64,000 nucleotides of DNA, taken from the NCBI RefSeq assembly GCF_024343675.1, contig NZ_RJUD01000018.1, positions 22,628 through 86,627 on the forward strand, in the 5' to 3' direction. The notes below the pieces were generated by a model. The model worked only from the letters and a program-made list of their open reading frames with translations, was not told the DNA's origin and made no database searches. The stretch is from Lacihabitans sp. CS3-21. Lineage in GTDB: Bacteria > Bacteroidota > Bacteroidia > Cytophagales > Spirosomataceae. Of this stretch, positions 7,990-16,441 are shown in pieces (position 1 is the stretch's first letter; every line of letters begins with the position of its first letter). Both the position numbers and the translations under genes were made by a program.

Positions 7990-8955
7990 TAGTTTTTCGT
8001 TAACCTTATCTACCCAAATTTTTTGCCCTTCGCAATTCCAATGCGAATCGCCTTTTAAGTATAGATTTTTCTTTCGAAAATCTTGAAAAATACTAATTAT
8101 CGGGATTTTAAGGTTCGAATTACCCTCAATTCTCTCAACGAGATGATTATACTCCGCCAAATCTTGGGCTAAAATACTGGTTTTATTGGGAATTATACTC
8201 AAGTAAACTTCATCAAAACCTAAACCTTTATAATATGCATAGGTTAAATTCGCATTATTCACCATCAAATCTATTTCTGAATCATCTATTTTATCAAAAC
8301 AACTGCTAATTCCAGGATTAACATCCAAATAATAAAGCAGATGACCATTATGTAGTTTTACTTTATCGTCTGTTTTACCAAAAAGCCAAAGATTCAACTG
8401 AGCTTTAATCTCTCTAATTTTCATCATAAAGTCCGTTCCAAATAGCAGAGATTCATGCATTTGTGTGTTATATGGCACTTTAATGTCTAAAAGTTTTTCC
8501 TTTAAAGTTTGTTGATTCAAAACCGCATTTTCACTTGCCACATCCCAGTTTTTCCAAGGTTGCTGAAACCGTTCCCTAAAATGTCGCTCCACTGTTTCAA
8601 TCACCAATATTTTTTTTCCACTTGGCAAATTGAAACTTTCGTTGGATTCGGCAACAAACCCTCTTTCAAACTTTTCAGTTGCAAAATTATCGCTTTGCAA
8701 TCTGCCCTTCTCAGTAAAACTGTCCCCGGCTAAAAATAAAGCCACATCTGATTTTTCCCCTTTAAAATCATCGTCGCATTTTTTTACTTTTTCTCTAAAA
8801 TCGGGCAGATTAGCCAAACGATACAAATCACCATAACGAAAGTCATCCTCCACTATTTTATTATCATATAGGAAATTGGTAGCCATTTTTGAACAACCTA
8901 GAAACCAAAGAAAGGCAAACACAAACAGAGCAAAATATTTAAATATTTTCATCAT
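7954..8955 (-). CDS. SGNH/AlgX-like O-acetylation partner, putative lipoprotein
   Basis: About 333 residues. The N-terminus is a signal sequence ending in FLWFLGCSK, a possible lipobox with Cys21-22. SGNH-like blocks are VALFLAGDSFTEKG (GDS nucleophile block) and LKGDSHWNCEGQK, where the DxHWN motif matches the Asp-His pair of AlgJ/AlgX-type acetyltransferases. The MBOAT gene upstream ends in TGATG, its stop sharing a base with the ATG at 8955, so the two are translationally coupled. Presumably accepts the acyl group that the MBOAT partner moves across the membrane and places it on a polysaccharide. The substrate is not known. Confidence 0.75.
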   Translation of the reverse strand: MMKIFKYFALFVFAFLWFLGCSKMATNFLYDNKIVEDDFRYGDLYRLANLPDFREKVKKCDDDFKGEKSDVALFLAGDSFTEKGRLQSDNFATEKFERGFVAESNESFNLPSGKKILVIETVERHFRERFQQPWKNWDVASENAVLNQQTLKEKLLDIKVPYNTQMHESLLFGTDFMMKIREIKAQLNLWLFGKTDDKVKLHNGHLLYYLDVNPGISSCFDKIDDSEIDLMVNNANLTYAYYKGLGFDEVYLSIIPNKTSILAQDLAEYNHLVERIEGNSNLKIPIISIFQDFRKKNLYLKGDSHWNCEGQKIWVDKVNEKLLNTQQSISKSL

Positions 8956-10346
8956 CAAAATTGGAAATAAATAAATTGATTAGAAGAAAATATACCAAAG
9001 AAGTAGCAAACAAGGAGTAAGCCTACGAATTTCGCATAAAACATAGGGGTATTTGAGGTTTTTATTTCTTTCATAAAAATATCTTTTAGAAACAAAACTA
9101 TCATCAACGTCCAACAAAAAACAAACTCATTGAGTGTGAAAGGCATAGAAAAACTACCATAGTCACCAAAATCAAAAACCTTAGACAAGATTATTTTAGC
9201 ATTGTACAATCCTTTAGCCCTGAAAAAGACCCAAGTAATCATCACCAACACAAACGTAAAAATTATAGATAGAAAGGTGTTTTTTGGCAGTTTAAATGGC
9301 AAATATTTATCTCTCATAATGGCCAGTACCAGATAAATTCCATGCAAAGCTCCCCAAATAACAAATGTCCAAGCTGCACCATGCCATAAGCCACTCACTG
9401 TAAAAACTATCAAATAATTAAGATACAATCTTCCTGTGCCTACCCTACTTCCACCCAAGGGGATATACAAATAGTCTCTAAACCAAGTAGATAGCGAAAT
9501 ATGCCATCGCCGCCAAAACTCTGAAATACTTTTGGAAAGATAAGGTGCATTGAAGTTCAACATGAGATCATAACCCATCGTTCGAGCAGCTCCAATGGCA
9601 ATATCTGAATATCCAGAGAAATCACAATAAATCTGAATCGTAAAAAACACGGTGGCCATAAGTAATGTCAATCCCGAAAATTGTGTAGGATTGTCGTAAC
9701 AATAATCCACCATGATGGAAAGTCTATCGGCTATTACAACTTTTTTGAATAAACCCCAAGCCATGAGCATCAAACCAGACTTCAGTTTTTCAAAATCAAA
9801 CTTAAAATAGGTATGAAACTGCGGCAAAAGGTTTTGTGGCCGTTCAATTGGCCCTGCCACCAACTGCGGATAAAACATTACATAAAGGGAATAAACAATA
9901 AAATCTTTCTCTGGCTTTTGATTTCTTCTGTACACCTCTATGGTATAGCTCATCGCCTGAAAAGTATGAAATGAAAGCCCGATGGGTAAATCAAAGGGGT
10001 AATCATGAAAAGGATTTTCTACACCAATTAAACCGAGAGCAAGCGAAATATTTTTATTTATAAAATTCCAATATTTAAAAAACGCCAAAAAACCTACATT
10101 GGTAATCAAACTCAGAATCAAAAGTGATTTACGTTTTTTACCTTCCGACTGACTAATCCAAATACCAGCAAAGTAATCTACGATGATAGTTACAAGCAAA
10201 ATTAGGATATAAACTGGCTTAAAAACCAAGTAAAAATAACTACTTGCCAAAAGCAAAAGCCAAACTCTGCCCCTATGCCTAAGAGAAAAGTAAAGAATGG
10301 TAACAACTATGTAGAAAAAAACAAATTGAAGTGAATTAAAAAGCAT
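8955..10346 (-). CDS. membrane-bound O-acyltransferase (AlgI/DltB family)
   Basis: 463 residues with roughly a dozen membrane segments. MBOAT signatures are clear: FWRRWHISLSTWFRDYLYIPLGGSR and GLWHGAAWTFVIWGALHG, the latter carrying the conserved catalytic His. GPIERPQNLLPQF is typical of AlgI-like members. Moves acetyl groups across the inner membrane for modification of an exopolysaccharide. Paired with the SGNH-like protein directly downstream, as AlgI pairs with AlgJ/AlgX. A glycosyltransferase lies next to them on the opposite strand. Confidence 0.92.
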   Translation of the reverse strand: MLFNSLQFVFFYIVVTILYFSLRHRGRVWLLLLASSYFYLVFKPVYILILLVTIIVDYFAGIWISQSEGKKRKSLLILSLITNVGFLAFFKYWNFINKNISLALGLIGVENPFHDYPFDLPIGLSFHTFQAMSYTIEVYRRNQKPEKDFIVYSLYVMFYPQLVAGPIERPQNLLPQFHTYFKFDFEKLKSGLMLMAWGLFKKVVIADRLSIMVDYCYDNPTQFSGLTLLMATVFFTIQIYCDFSGYSDIAIGAARTMGYDLMLNFNAPYLSKSISEFWRRWHISLSTWFRDYLYIPLGGSRVGTGRLYLNYLIVFTVSGLWHGAAWTFVIWGALHGIYLVLAIMRDKYLPFKLPKNTFLSIIFTFVLVMITWVFFRAKGLYNAKIILSKVFDFGDYGSFSMPFTLNEFVFCWTLMIVLFLKDIFMKEIKTSNTPMFYAKFVGLLLVCYFFGIFSSNQFIYFQF

Positions 10347-10419
10347 ATATGGGCTTCAATGGGTTTGATTTAAGTTCAAAATTAATTGAATTGTCTCAAT
10401 AAAAGAGCTGTTTTTGAGT

Positions 10420-10427
10420 TATTTTTG
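10420..10427 (+). promoter_or_regulatory. -7 box upstream of mnmE
   Basis: TATTTTTG matches TAnnTTTG; predicted transcription start near 10432 leaves a leader of about 13 nt before the TTG start codon at 10445. This supports the non-ATG start. Confidence 0.45.
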
Positions 10428-10444
10428 CACAAAAATAAGAGCAT

Positions 10445-11776
10445 TTGAACCAACAAGAAACCATTTGTGCTTTAGCCACCCCCCAAGGCATTGGTGCTTT
10501 GGCTATCATCAGGGTGTCCGGACAAGAAACATTCAGGAACGTCAATAAAATCTTCAAAGGCGTGGATTTAGAAAAAGCCATAGCCAATACGGTTCATTAC
10601 GGCAAAATAATGGATGGGGAAAAGATGATTGACGAAGTACTAGTAAGTGTTTTTAGGGCTCCAAAAAGTTTTACCAAAGAAGATTCTGTTGAAATATCAA
10701 CTCATGGAAGCGAATACATTGTTAGGTATGTACTTAAACTTCTTATAAAAAACGGTTGCCGTATGGCAAATCCGGGAGAATTCACACAAAGGGCATTTTT
10801 AAATGGACAGTTTGATCTCGCTCAAGCCGAAGCAGTTGCTGATTTAATTTCTGCGGATTCCGAAGCATCACACCAAATAGCCATTAACCAATTGAGAGGT
10901 GGTTTTTCGAAAAAACTGGCCATTTTAAGAGAAAAACTAGTCCATTTTGCAAGCTTAGTTGAACTTGAGCTAGACTTTGGCGAAGAGGATGTAGAATTTG
11001 CAGACCGTGATGATTTGAGAGCCTTAATAAACGAACTTCAATCACAGCTAAGGCCGCTTATTGCATCCTTCGAAAACGGAAATGCCATAAAAGAAGGACT
11101 ACCGGTAGCCATCATCGGGGCTCCAAATGCAGGTAAATCAACCCTACTTAACGCCCTATTGAACGAAGAAAAAGCGATTGTAACTGATATAGCTGGCACT
11201 ACCAGAGACGTTATTGAAGATATCGTATTTATTGAAGGGCAAAAATTCAGATTTATAGACACTGCCGGAATTAGACATACCGAAGATATTATTGAATCTA
11301 TGGGTATTGAACGCTCCCGTAAAGCCATGCATTCGGCCAAAATCATTATCTTTTTATTTGACAATGACGTAAATAAAATCTTCTTAGACCAACTAGAAAA
11401 AGAAACAACGAATGCTGATATTCTTTGGGTACAGAACAAAATTGATCTCTACGAAAACTTTAAATCCGATGCAGTTATAAGAATTTCTGCCAAAAATGAC
11501 ATTGGGATAGAAGATCTTAAAAAAGCATTGGTAGCCAAAATAAAACTCCAGAGCAGTCAAGATACCACTATAACCAACCTCCGCCATTTCGAACACTTAT
11601 TAAAAGCCAACGAGGCTCTCACAGAAGTCCTTAATGGATTAGACTTAGGGATTACGGGGGATTTTTTAGCACAAGACATCAGACTTTCCCTACATCATTT
11701 GGGCGAAATTACAGGAACCATTACCACCGAAGACTTGCTGGCTAATATTTTTGGTAAGTTTTGTATTGGGAAGTAG
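10445..11776 (+). CDS. mnmE: tRNA uridine-5-carboxymethylaminomethyl modification GTPase MnmE
   Basis: 443 residues. With MnmG it modifies U34 of tRNAs that read two-codon boxes, including tRNA-Glu (encoded in this window). The N-terminal folate-binding domain starts ETICALATPQGIGALAIIRVSG. The inserted G domain has G1 GAPNAGKS, G3 DTAG and G4 NKID. The C-terminus ends FCIGK, the invariant catalytic-cysteine motif C-I-G-K. The start is TTG at 10445 because the family motif begins immediately after it and no ATG lies upstream in frame. Divergent from the MBOAT gene. Confidence 0.96.
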   Translation: MNQQETICALATPQGIGALAIIRVSGQETFRNVNKIFKGVDLEKAIANTVHYGKIMDGEKMIDEVLVSVFRAPKSFTKEDSVEISTHGSEYIVRYVLKLLIKNGCRMANPGEFTQRAFLNGQFDLAQAEAVADLISADSEASHQIAINQLRGGFSKKLAILREKLVHFASLVELELDFGEEDVEFADRDDLRALINELQSQLRPLIASFENGNAIKEGLPVAIIGAPNAGKSTLLNALLNEEKAIVTDIAGTTRDVIEDIVFIEGQKFRFIDTAGIRHTEDIIESMGIERSRKAMHSAKIIIFLFDNDVNKIFLDQLEKETTNADILWVQNKIDLYENFKSDAVIRISAKNDIGIEDLKKALVAKIKLQSSQDTTITNLRHFEHLLKANEALTEVLNGLDLGITGDFLAQDIRLSLHHLGEITGTITTEDLLANIFGKFCIGK

Positions 11777-11798
11777 AGCCTTTTACCAGAAAAAGACT

Positions 11799-12863
11799 CT
11801 AAACCAAATTCAGATGTTCCTCCAGCGAGGCCAAACACCTTTCTATCACCAAAGTATAGAACGGCTCTGTATTATTATTAAATTGAACCTCTTGTAAGGC
11901 GGTATAATATTTAATTTTAGAGTCTGAATCGCCCTTTAGAATAGCAACAGTATAGCCATTCTGAAGCAATACAAAATTCATAATTAGCCGAGAGGTACGC
12001 CCATTGCCATCCAAAAAAGGATGAATACTTACCAATCTTTCGTGCATTTCAGCAGCCAATATAACTGGATGAAGAAACTTCCTTTGTTTATTATAATGCA
12101 AAAAATAGTCCTCCATCATTTTCTCCAACAAAAATGGCTGTGGTGGCATATATTCAGAACCACCTATACTTACAGGAACTTTTCTAAAAACCCCAGCATT
12201 TTCGGAATCGATACTTTTCAATACCAAGCGATGCAAGTCTAAAAGTGACCTTTTATTCAAAGGCTCTCTTACAGAAATTAACTCCTCCAAAAAATCAATG
12301 GCTTCTGAATGATTTATGGCCTCTAAATGCTCTCTCAAACTTTTACCATTGATTGTTACACCTTCCTTGATAACCAATTGAGTTTCTTGGAGAGAAAGCG
12401 TATTACCCTCTATCCTGTTTGAATCATAGGTATATTTCAGTGCGAAATGTTCCCTCAACTTCTGCAATTGTGTCTGATTCAAGGGCTTACTTTTCTGCCA
12501 TTGGTCCTTCAAAGAATCCAACCTTCGAAGTTTAATCTGAACCTCAGAACTAAATACAGGTAAATCAAAAACATCTTTCGAACTCAAATACTCCACCCTC
12601 GATTCGGCCGTTGATAATATTTCATAAACATTTTCCTCATACATAACCAATTCGGCTATTTTGCCTATCAATAACTCTCTTCTTAGAACTTTTAGCGGTA
12701 TTTTATAACCATCGGCCAGTGCAATCAAGTGGTTTTCGGAAGGAATCCTTTTACCTCCTTCATACTTGGACAATAAGGCTTGGTCAATTCCTGTCATTGC
12801 AGAGATTTCTTGAAACTTTAACCCTAAATTTGTTCTCTGATTTTTTAAAAGAACATTTATCAT
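11799..12863 (-). CDS. Fic-domain protein with N-terminal HTH (putative AMPylase)
   Basis: 354 residues. Residues 1-65 are a Cro/XRE-type helix-turn-helix (FQEISAMTGIDQALLSKYEGGKRIPS). The Fic core has HPFLDGNGR at 281-289, the complete active-site motif with catalytic His281. An inhibitory helix motif (S/T)xxxE(G/N) occurs N-terminal to it as SNRIEGN at 148-154, so it is a class II Fic protein, held off by Glu152. Fic enzymes usually transfer AMP from ATP to target proteins; the target is unknown. A TGAC-N7-GTCA dyad just upstream may be its own operator. No separate antitoxin gene is adjacent. Confidence 0.92.
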   Translation of the reverse strand: MINVLLKNQRTNLGLKFQEISAMTGIDQALLSKYEGGKRIPSENHLIALADGYKIPLKVLRRELLIGKIAELVMYEENVYEILSTAESRVEYLSSKDVFDLPVFSSEVQIKLRRLDSLKDQWQKSKPLNQTQLQKLREHFALKYTYDSNRIEGNTLSLQETQLVIKEGVTINGKSLREHLEAINHSEAIDFLEELISVREPLNKRSLLDLHRLVLKSIDSENAGVFRKVPVSIGGSEYMPPQPFLLEKMMEDYFLHYNKQRKFLHPVILAAEMHERLVSIHPFLDGNGRTSRLIMNFVLLQNGYTVAILKGDSDSKIKYYTALQEVQFNNNTEPFYTLVIERCLASLEEHLNLV

Positions 12864-12881
12864 TTTTTGACATATTATTTC

Positions 12882-12898
12882 ATGACAATTTTAGTCAT
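12882..12898. promoter_or_regulatory. dyad ATGAC-N7-GTCAT upstream of the HTH-Fic gene
   Basis: Perfect 5-bp arms separated by AATTTTA, centred 27 bp upstream of the Fic start codon. A dyad here suits binding by a dimeric XRE-type HTH, as encoded by the Fic gene itself. It also overlaps TAAAATTG on the minus strand, a -7 box with one mismatch, so binding would repress. Confidence 0.4.
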
Positions 12899-12927
12899 TT
12901 TTTCTCGAATTAAAAATCTTTCTCACA

Positions 12928-13155
12928 ATGTTTCAACCCGATAAGCAAATTTTATTAGAAATTGTAAAAAACCAAATGCCCTTTGGCAAATACAAAGGCA
13001 CTTTTTTGTGTGATTTGCCCATCAGTTATTTGGAGTGGTTCTTACGAAAAGGCGGTTTTCCGGAAGGTAAACTGGGTATGCAGCTATCTACGGTTTATGA
13101 AATCAAATCAAATGGCTTGGATGAAATTCTTTGGACACTAAAGAAAATGAAATAG
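12928..13155 (+). CDS. DUF3820 family small protein
   Basis: 75 residues. The family core MPFGKYKGTFLCDLPISYLEWFLRKGGFPEGKLG is recognisable (FGKYKG, the PxxYLxWF turn, and FPxGxLG). Related sequences occur as free-standing proteins and as putative quorum-sensing-regulated or exonuclease-associated modules, but no function is established. Divergent from the Fic gene by 64 bp and convergent with the glycosidase gene, whose stop lies only 2 bp away. Confidence 0.8.
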   Translation: MFQPDKQILLEIVKNQMPFGKYKGTFLCDLPISYLEWFLRKGGFPEGKLGMQLSTVYEIKSNGLDEILWTLKKMK

Positions 13156-13157
13156 CA

Positions 13158-14192
13158 TTATTTGCCATAATGCTCCCCCAGCACTTTTTCAGCAATTTTA
13201 CCTTGAGGCGAAAACGTTTCTCTTTCATGGAAATGGTCAATTTCAGACGGAAACCATTTCCAAATAAAGGCACCAGCACACCATGGCTGTTTCCAAGCAC
13301 TTTCAAAGAAAGATTGATAGGCTATGGCTTGAACATTTTCATTTTTAGGTTTTGAATAATCAGTTTCCCAGGGCTTTTCTGTGCTGTAATCGTTACTCCT
13401 GTATCCTATTTCAGTAAATAATATAGATTTTTGATGCTTCGCTGCGTATTTATCCAGTTTCTTTAGGTGCGTTTTCCAACCTTGATTTAGTTGATTCTTA
13501 CTTGGCTCACGCTCATCAGAAAGAGGAAAGTAACCATCGACACCAATAAAATCTAATTCATTCCAAAACGGTACTTTATCAAAGCAATCCCAGTTTTCAG
13601 CATAAGTTAGTTTTCCTTTGTACACCTTTTTAATTTCTGAAATCAAGCTAAACCAATAGGCTTCTCTACCTTGTACATGGCTCCCCATTTCAGTGGCAAT
13701 GCAAAAAACTTCGACTTTTTCTGATTCAGCCAAACGAGCAAAAGTCAAGATATAATCTTTAAAACTATCCTCGAAAATCTTCCAATCTGATTCTTTCTTG
13801 AAATCCAAATCTCCAGTAAACTGTCCCCAACCCAGCCACAAATGAGGCTTGAGCATAACTTTTATACCCTTTGAGTGAGCCATTTCTATACATCTTTTCA
13901 CACCTGCTGGTGTTTCTCCCCACCATTGGTGCTTTTTTGTGGTGTCTATTTGAAACCGCACTTTGGCACTTTCCTTTGGCACAAAAGCATAGGGCATCAA
14001 CGAGACCCAATCAGCGTTTACGTTTTGAATGGAATGAAAACAGGTTGTATCCACTTCTTTGGGCGGTGCCACCAAAGATAGGCCTTTCATCTTCAAACCC
14101 TTATACTGAAATGCTTTATCGCTCGAGCCATAGAAATAAAAACCACCTAAAAGGAGAAGAATAAAAGCGGGAGTAAGTAGTTTTGTTTTCAA
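13158..14192 (-). CDS. glycoside hydrolase, GH113-like TIM barrel
   Basis: About 344 residues with an N-terminal hydrophobic anchor (LLTPAFILLLLGGFYFYG). The barrel contains KGLSLVAPP, VMLKPHLWLGWGQFTGDL, FCIATEMGSHVQGR (putative acid/base Glu after strand 4), LDFIGVDGYFPL and ILFTEIGYRS (putative nucleophile Glu after strand 7). This is the clan GH-A arrangement of GH113 beta-mannanases and their relatives; the exact substrate is uncertain. I prefer a TTG start at 14192, directly before KTKLLTPAF, because an ATG at 14258 would run 50 bp into the divergent NUDIX gene and add a non-signal extension. Confidence 0.75.
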   Translation of the reverse strand: MKTKLLTPAFILLLLGGFYFYGSSDKAFQYKGLKMKGLSLVAPPKEVDTTCFHSIQNVNADWVSLMPYAFVPKESAKVRFQIDTTKKHQWWGETPAGVKRCIEMAHSKGIKVMLKPHLWLGWGQFTGDLDFKKESDWKIFEDSFKDYILTFARLAESEKVEVFCIATEMGSHVQGREAYWFSLISEIKKVYKGKLTYAENWDCFDKVPFWNELDFIGVDGYFPLSDEREPSKNQLNQGWKTHLKKLDKYAAKHQKSILFTEIGYRSNDYSTEKPWETDYSKPKNENVQAIAYQSFFESAWKQPWCAGAFIWKWFPSEIDHFHERETFSPQGKIAEKVLGEHYGK

Positions 14193-14208
14193 TATATTAA
14201 TTTCAAGA

Positions 14209-14883
14209 ATGAAAGAGTCGCTAGAAAATGCCCATAAATTTAAAATCTGGAAAGCCAACTTACAAACTAATGGACTAAAAATAAATAATATAGAGGAAAT
14301 TTATACCAGACATCGATACAACGGAGAGGCATTATTTTCTTTGGTAATGCTCGATGCTAATACACCAGAGGGTGACAAAATTCCCCCAATCTGTTTCATA
14401 AAAGGCGAAGTGGTTTGTGTTTGCATTGTTTTAATAGATAAAAAAACCAAAGAAAAATATCTGCTTTTGGTAAAACAAAGAAGAATAGCCGAAGGTGGAT
14501 TTACCTATGAGCATCCAGCAGGAATGGTGGATGGCACCAAAACCCCGCTAGAAATAGCCGTAATGGAGGTAAAAGAAGAAACGGGCATAATTGTGACTGA
14601 AAATGATTTAATCGACCTTTCGCCTAAAAAAAGGCTTTTTCCGAGCACTGGAACCTCAGATGAAGCCATGTATTTCTATTTTTGTGAGATTACTTTAGAT
14701 AAAACAGAAATCGAAACGTTTGAAAATAAAGAAATGGGAACAGAATATGAATTCGAAAGAATAACGACCCACGTATATCCATTTGTAGAAGGACACCATA
14801 AAATTAATAACAGCAATGGGCTTTTGCTCAATTACCTTTATTTGTCATATATCAAAGATTTTGAAACATTAAAACAAATTTAA
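14209..14883 (+). CDS. NUDIX hydrolase (ADP-sugar pyrophosphatase-like)
   Basis: 224 residues. The Nudix box spans residues 105-127: AGMVDGTKTPLE then VMEVKEETGI. The metal ligands Glu120, Glu123 and Glu124 are intact, but Lys111 replaces the first Glu of Gx5E and Met119 replaces the Arg of REUxEE. The N-terminal extension with HRYNGEALFSLVML is like NudF/ADP-ribose and GDP-mannose pyrophosphatases, which hydrolyse nucleoside diphosphate sugars. Divergent from the glycosidase and 11 nt upstream of the next lipoprotein gene. Confidence 0.85.
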   Translation: MKESLENAHKFKIWKANLQTNGLKINNIEEIYTRHRYNGEALFSLVMLDANTPEGDKIPPICFIKGEVVCVCIVLIDKKTKEKYLLLVKQRRIAEGGFTYEHPAGMVDGTKTPLEIAVMEVKEETGIIVTENDLIDLSPKKRLFPSTGTSDEAMYFYFCEITLDKTEIETFENKEMGTEYEFERITTHVYPFVEGHHKINNSNGLLLNYLYLSYIKDFETLKQI

Positions 14884-14894
14884 TACTAAAAAAA

Positions 14895-15545
14895 ATGAAG
14901 ACTAAAATCAAAACTATTTTCTCCGTATTCCTAATTTTAGGACTCAATGCTTGCCAACAAAGCAGTTCAAATGATCAATCCAAATCAACTGCAGACTCAT
15001 TAGCTGTTACCGATACCACGCAGTATCCCGAAAACCTCGAAGCCTCTTCCTTTCCAAATGGAGAACTTGTTCACGAAACAGGGCTATTAAAAAAATACGA
15101 AGATGGAGGCTATCCTTTTGCAACTTTAACCATTGAATTTCCAGAGAGAAATTTCGAAGAATCTTTCACTCTAAACCTCGAGGAAGTCAAAGATATTAAA
15201 CCAGAAAACCTTTCAAAATCCATCGGCAAATACCTAGATTTTTCTTATGTAAGCAAATTTGAAAACGCTTTGATGGATATTCAAAACAATGGAAAGTCTA
15301 TTTTTAAGACTGATGCTATTCCAGTAACAGGAGAGATGAAAAGCATTACTGGTGTATTAAATGGAGCTAACGAAATTACTGGAGGTGATATGCCAAACAA
15401 AGTTTCGGTTTCTAATACCGAACAAACCATTGAATTCGAATATTATGTAACCGAAGAGATGGTTAAATATAATGGAAAAACGATTAAGGTTTTCTACGAA
15501 GAAAGAACTAGTAATGACTTGGTAGAGATCAAAATATTAAAATAA
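14895..15545 (+). CDS. putative lipoprotein of unknown function
   Basis: 216 residues. The N-terminus MKTKIKTIFSVFLILGLNACQQ is a signal sequence with lipobox LNAC, so the mature protein is probably lipid-anchored at Cys20. A Ser/Asn/Asp-rich linker follows, then a compact beta-rich domain (GEMKSITGVLNGANEITGG, EFEYYVTEEMVKYNGK). I recognise no family. It starts 11 nt after the NUDIX gene and is likely cotranscribed. A strong hairpin lies 10 nt after the stop. Confidence 0.7.
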   Translation: MKTKIKTIFSVFLILGLNACQQSSSNDQSKSTADSLAVTDTTQYPENLEASSFPNGELVHETGLLKKYEDGGYPFATLTIEFPERNFEESFTLNLEEVKDIKPENLSKSIGKYLDFSYVSKFENALMDIQNNGKSIFKTDAIPVTGEMKSITGVLNGANEITGGDMPNKVSVSNTEQTIEFEYYVTEEMVKYNGKTIKVFYEERTSNDLVEIKILK

Positions 15546-15555
15546 AGCAAAAAAA

Positions 15556-15585
15556 GAGGTCATAGCATATTCAAGCTATGACCTC
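15556..15585. terminator. bidirectional terminator hairpin
   Basis: Perfect 11-bp stem GAGGTCATAGC / GCTATGACCTC with loop ATATTCAA, between the convergent lipoprotein and outer-membrane genes. An A run before it (T run on the minus strand) and TATTTTAA after it fit termination both ways. Confidence 0.8.
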
Positions 15586-15601
15586 GCTATTTTAATAAAT
15601 A

Positions 15602-16261
15602 CTATTTTACCTCTTCAACAGGCTCTGAAGTTTCTTTATGTTTCTTATTAATTTTATAATCAAACACTCCAAATTTCAACCCTAAAGAACTTGAGAATCC
15701 ACTCAAATCTGTATCAAAACCACTTTTATTAGCCGCTAATCTGTAGTTTGCTCCTACGAAAACTTTGGCGTATTTAAGCATATTTGCCTCTACATTTATA
15801 CCTGGCTGAAGTACAAAACTTCCATTTCTTCTAAACTCAAACCTGTCTTGATATTTACCTCGACGATCAAAACCGTTAAAATCCTCTCTTGAATAAATAT
15901 TCCCAGCTCCTACAACAATCGGAAACGAAACATGCACCAAGGCATCGGGTTTTATCGTGTATTCCATTTTTAAACCTCCAAAATGCCCTCTGGTAGTTGT
16001 AGTACGATTATCTCTAATTGTGCTAAATGCCGTAGCACCAATGGCAAATTTTTTATTTACAGTTAGCATTACACTATTTCCGGCGATTGGTACAAATGAG
16101 CCACTAAACTGACCATAAGACAACTCGGGAGCAATGTAAAATCCAAGCGACTGAATTTTGTTTTTAGACTTTCCGAACAAAGTTTGCATTTCATTTTGTG
16201 CAATTGTATTGATAGAAATCAGACCAAGCAAATACATTAAAGCACCTTTTAAATAAGTCAT
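15602..16261 (-). CDS. putative outer-membrane beta-barrel protein
   Basis: 219 residues. Signal peptide MTYLKGALMYLLGLISINTIAQ. The remainder alternates hydrophobic and polar residues in many short strands with Gly/Tyr/Phe-rich turns (GFYIAPELSYGQFSGSFVP, KVFVGANYRLAANKSG, SSLGLKFGVFDYKINKK), like small porin-type barrels of Bacteroidota. No specific family is recognised. The C-terminal tail KKHKETSEPVEEVK is charged and lies beyond the last strand. Convergent with the lipoprotein gene. Confidence 0.65.
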   Translation of the reverse strand: MTYLKGALMYLLGLISINTIAQNEMQTLFGKSKNKIQSLGFYIAPELSYGQFSGSFVPIAGNSVMLTVNKKFAIGATAFSTIRDNRTTTTRGHFGGLKMEYTIKPDALVHVSFPIVVGAGNIYSREDFNGFDRRGKYQDRFEFRRNGSFVLQPGINVEANMLKYAKVFVGANYRLAANKSGFDTDLSGFSSSLGLKFGVFDYKINKKHKETSEPVEEVK

Positions 16262-16402
16262 AAGTTTAAAATTTTCGTTTTGTTTATTATCATTACGAAT
16301 CAGAAGAACTCGATGCTGCTTTGTGCGATTGACTTTTTATTTCGGTTAATAAATCTGTCCATTGCTAAAAAATCGATATTTCGTAGAGAAGAATATAATC
16401 TG

Positions 16403-16410
16403 TAAATTTG
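16403..16410 (+). promoter_or_regulatory. -7 box of the sialidase-like gene
   Basis: TAAATTTG matches TAnnTTTG, 32 nt upstream of the ATG at 16442. Confidence 0.4.
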
Positions 16411-16441
16411 AATTAATTTTTCAACCAAAAAAATTAATTAA

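Noticed and set aside
11038..11439. 133-codon minus-strand frame opposite mnmE
   Set aside because: Antisense shadow of the GTPase domain; sequence reflects the complementary codons only.
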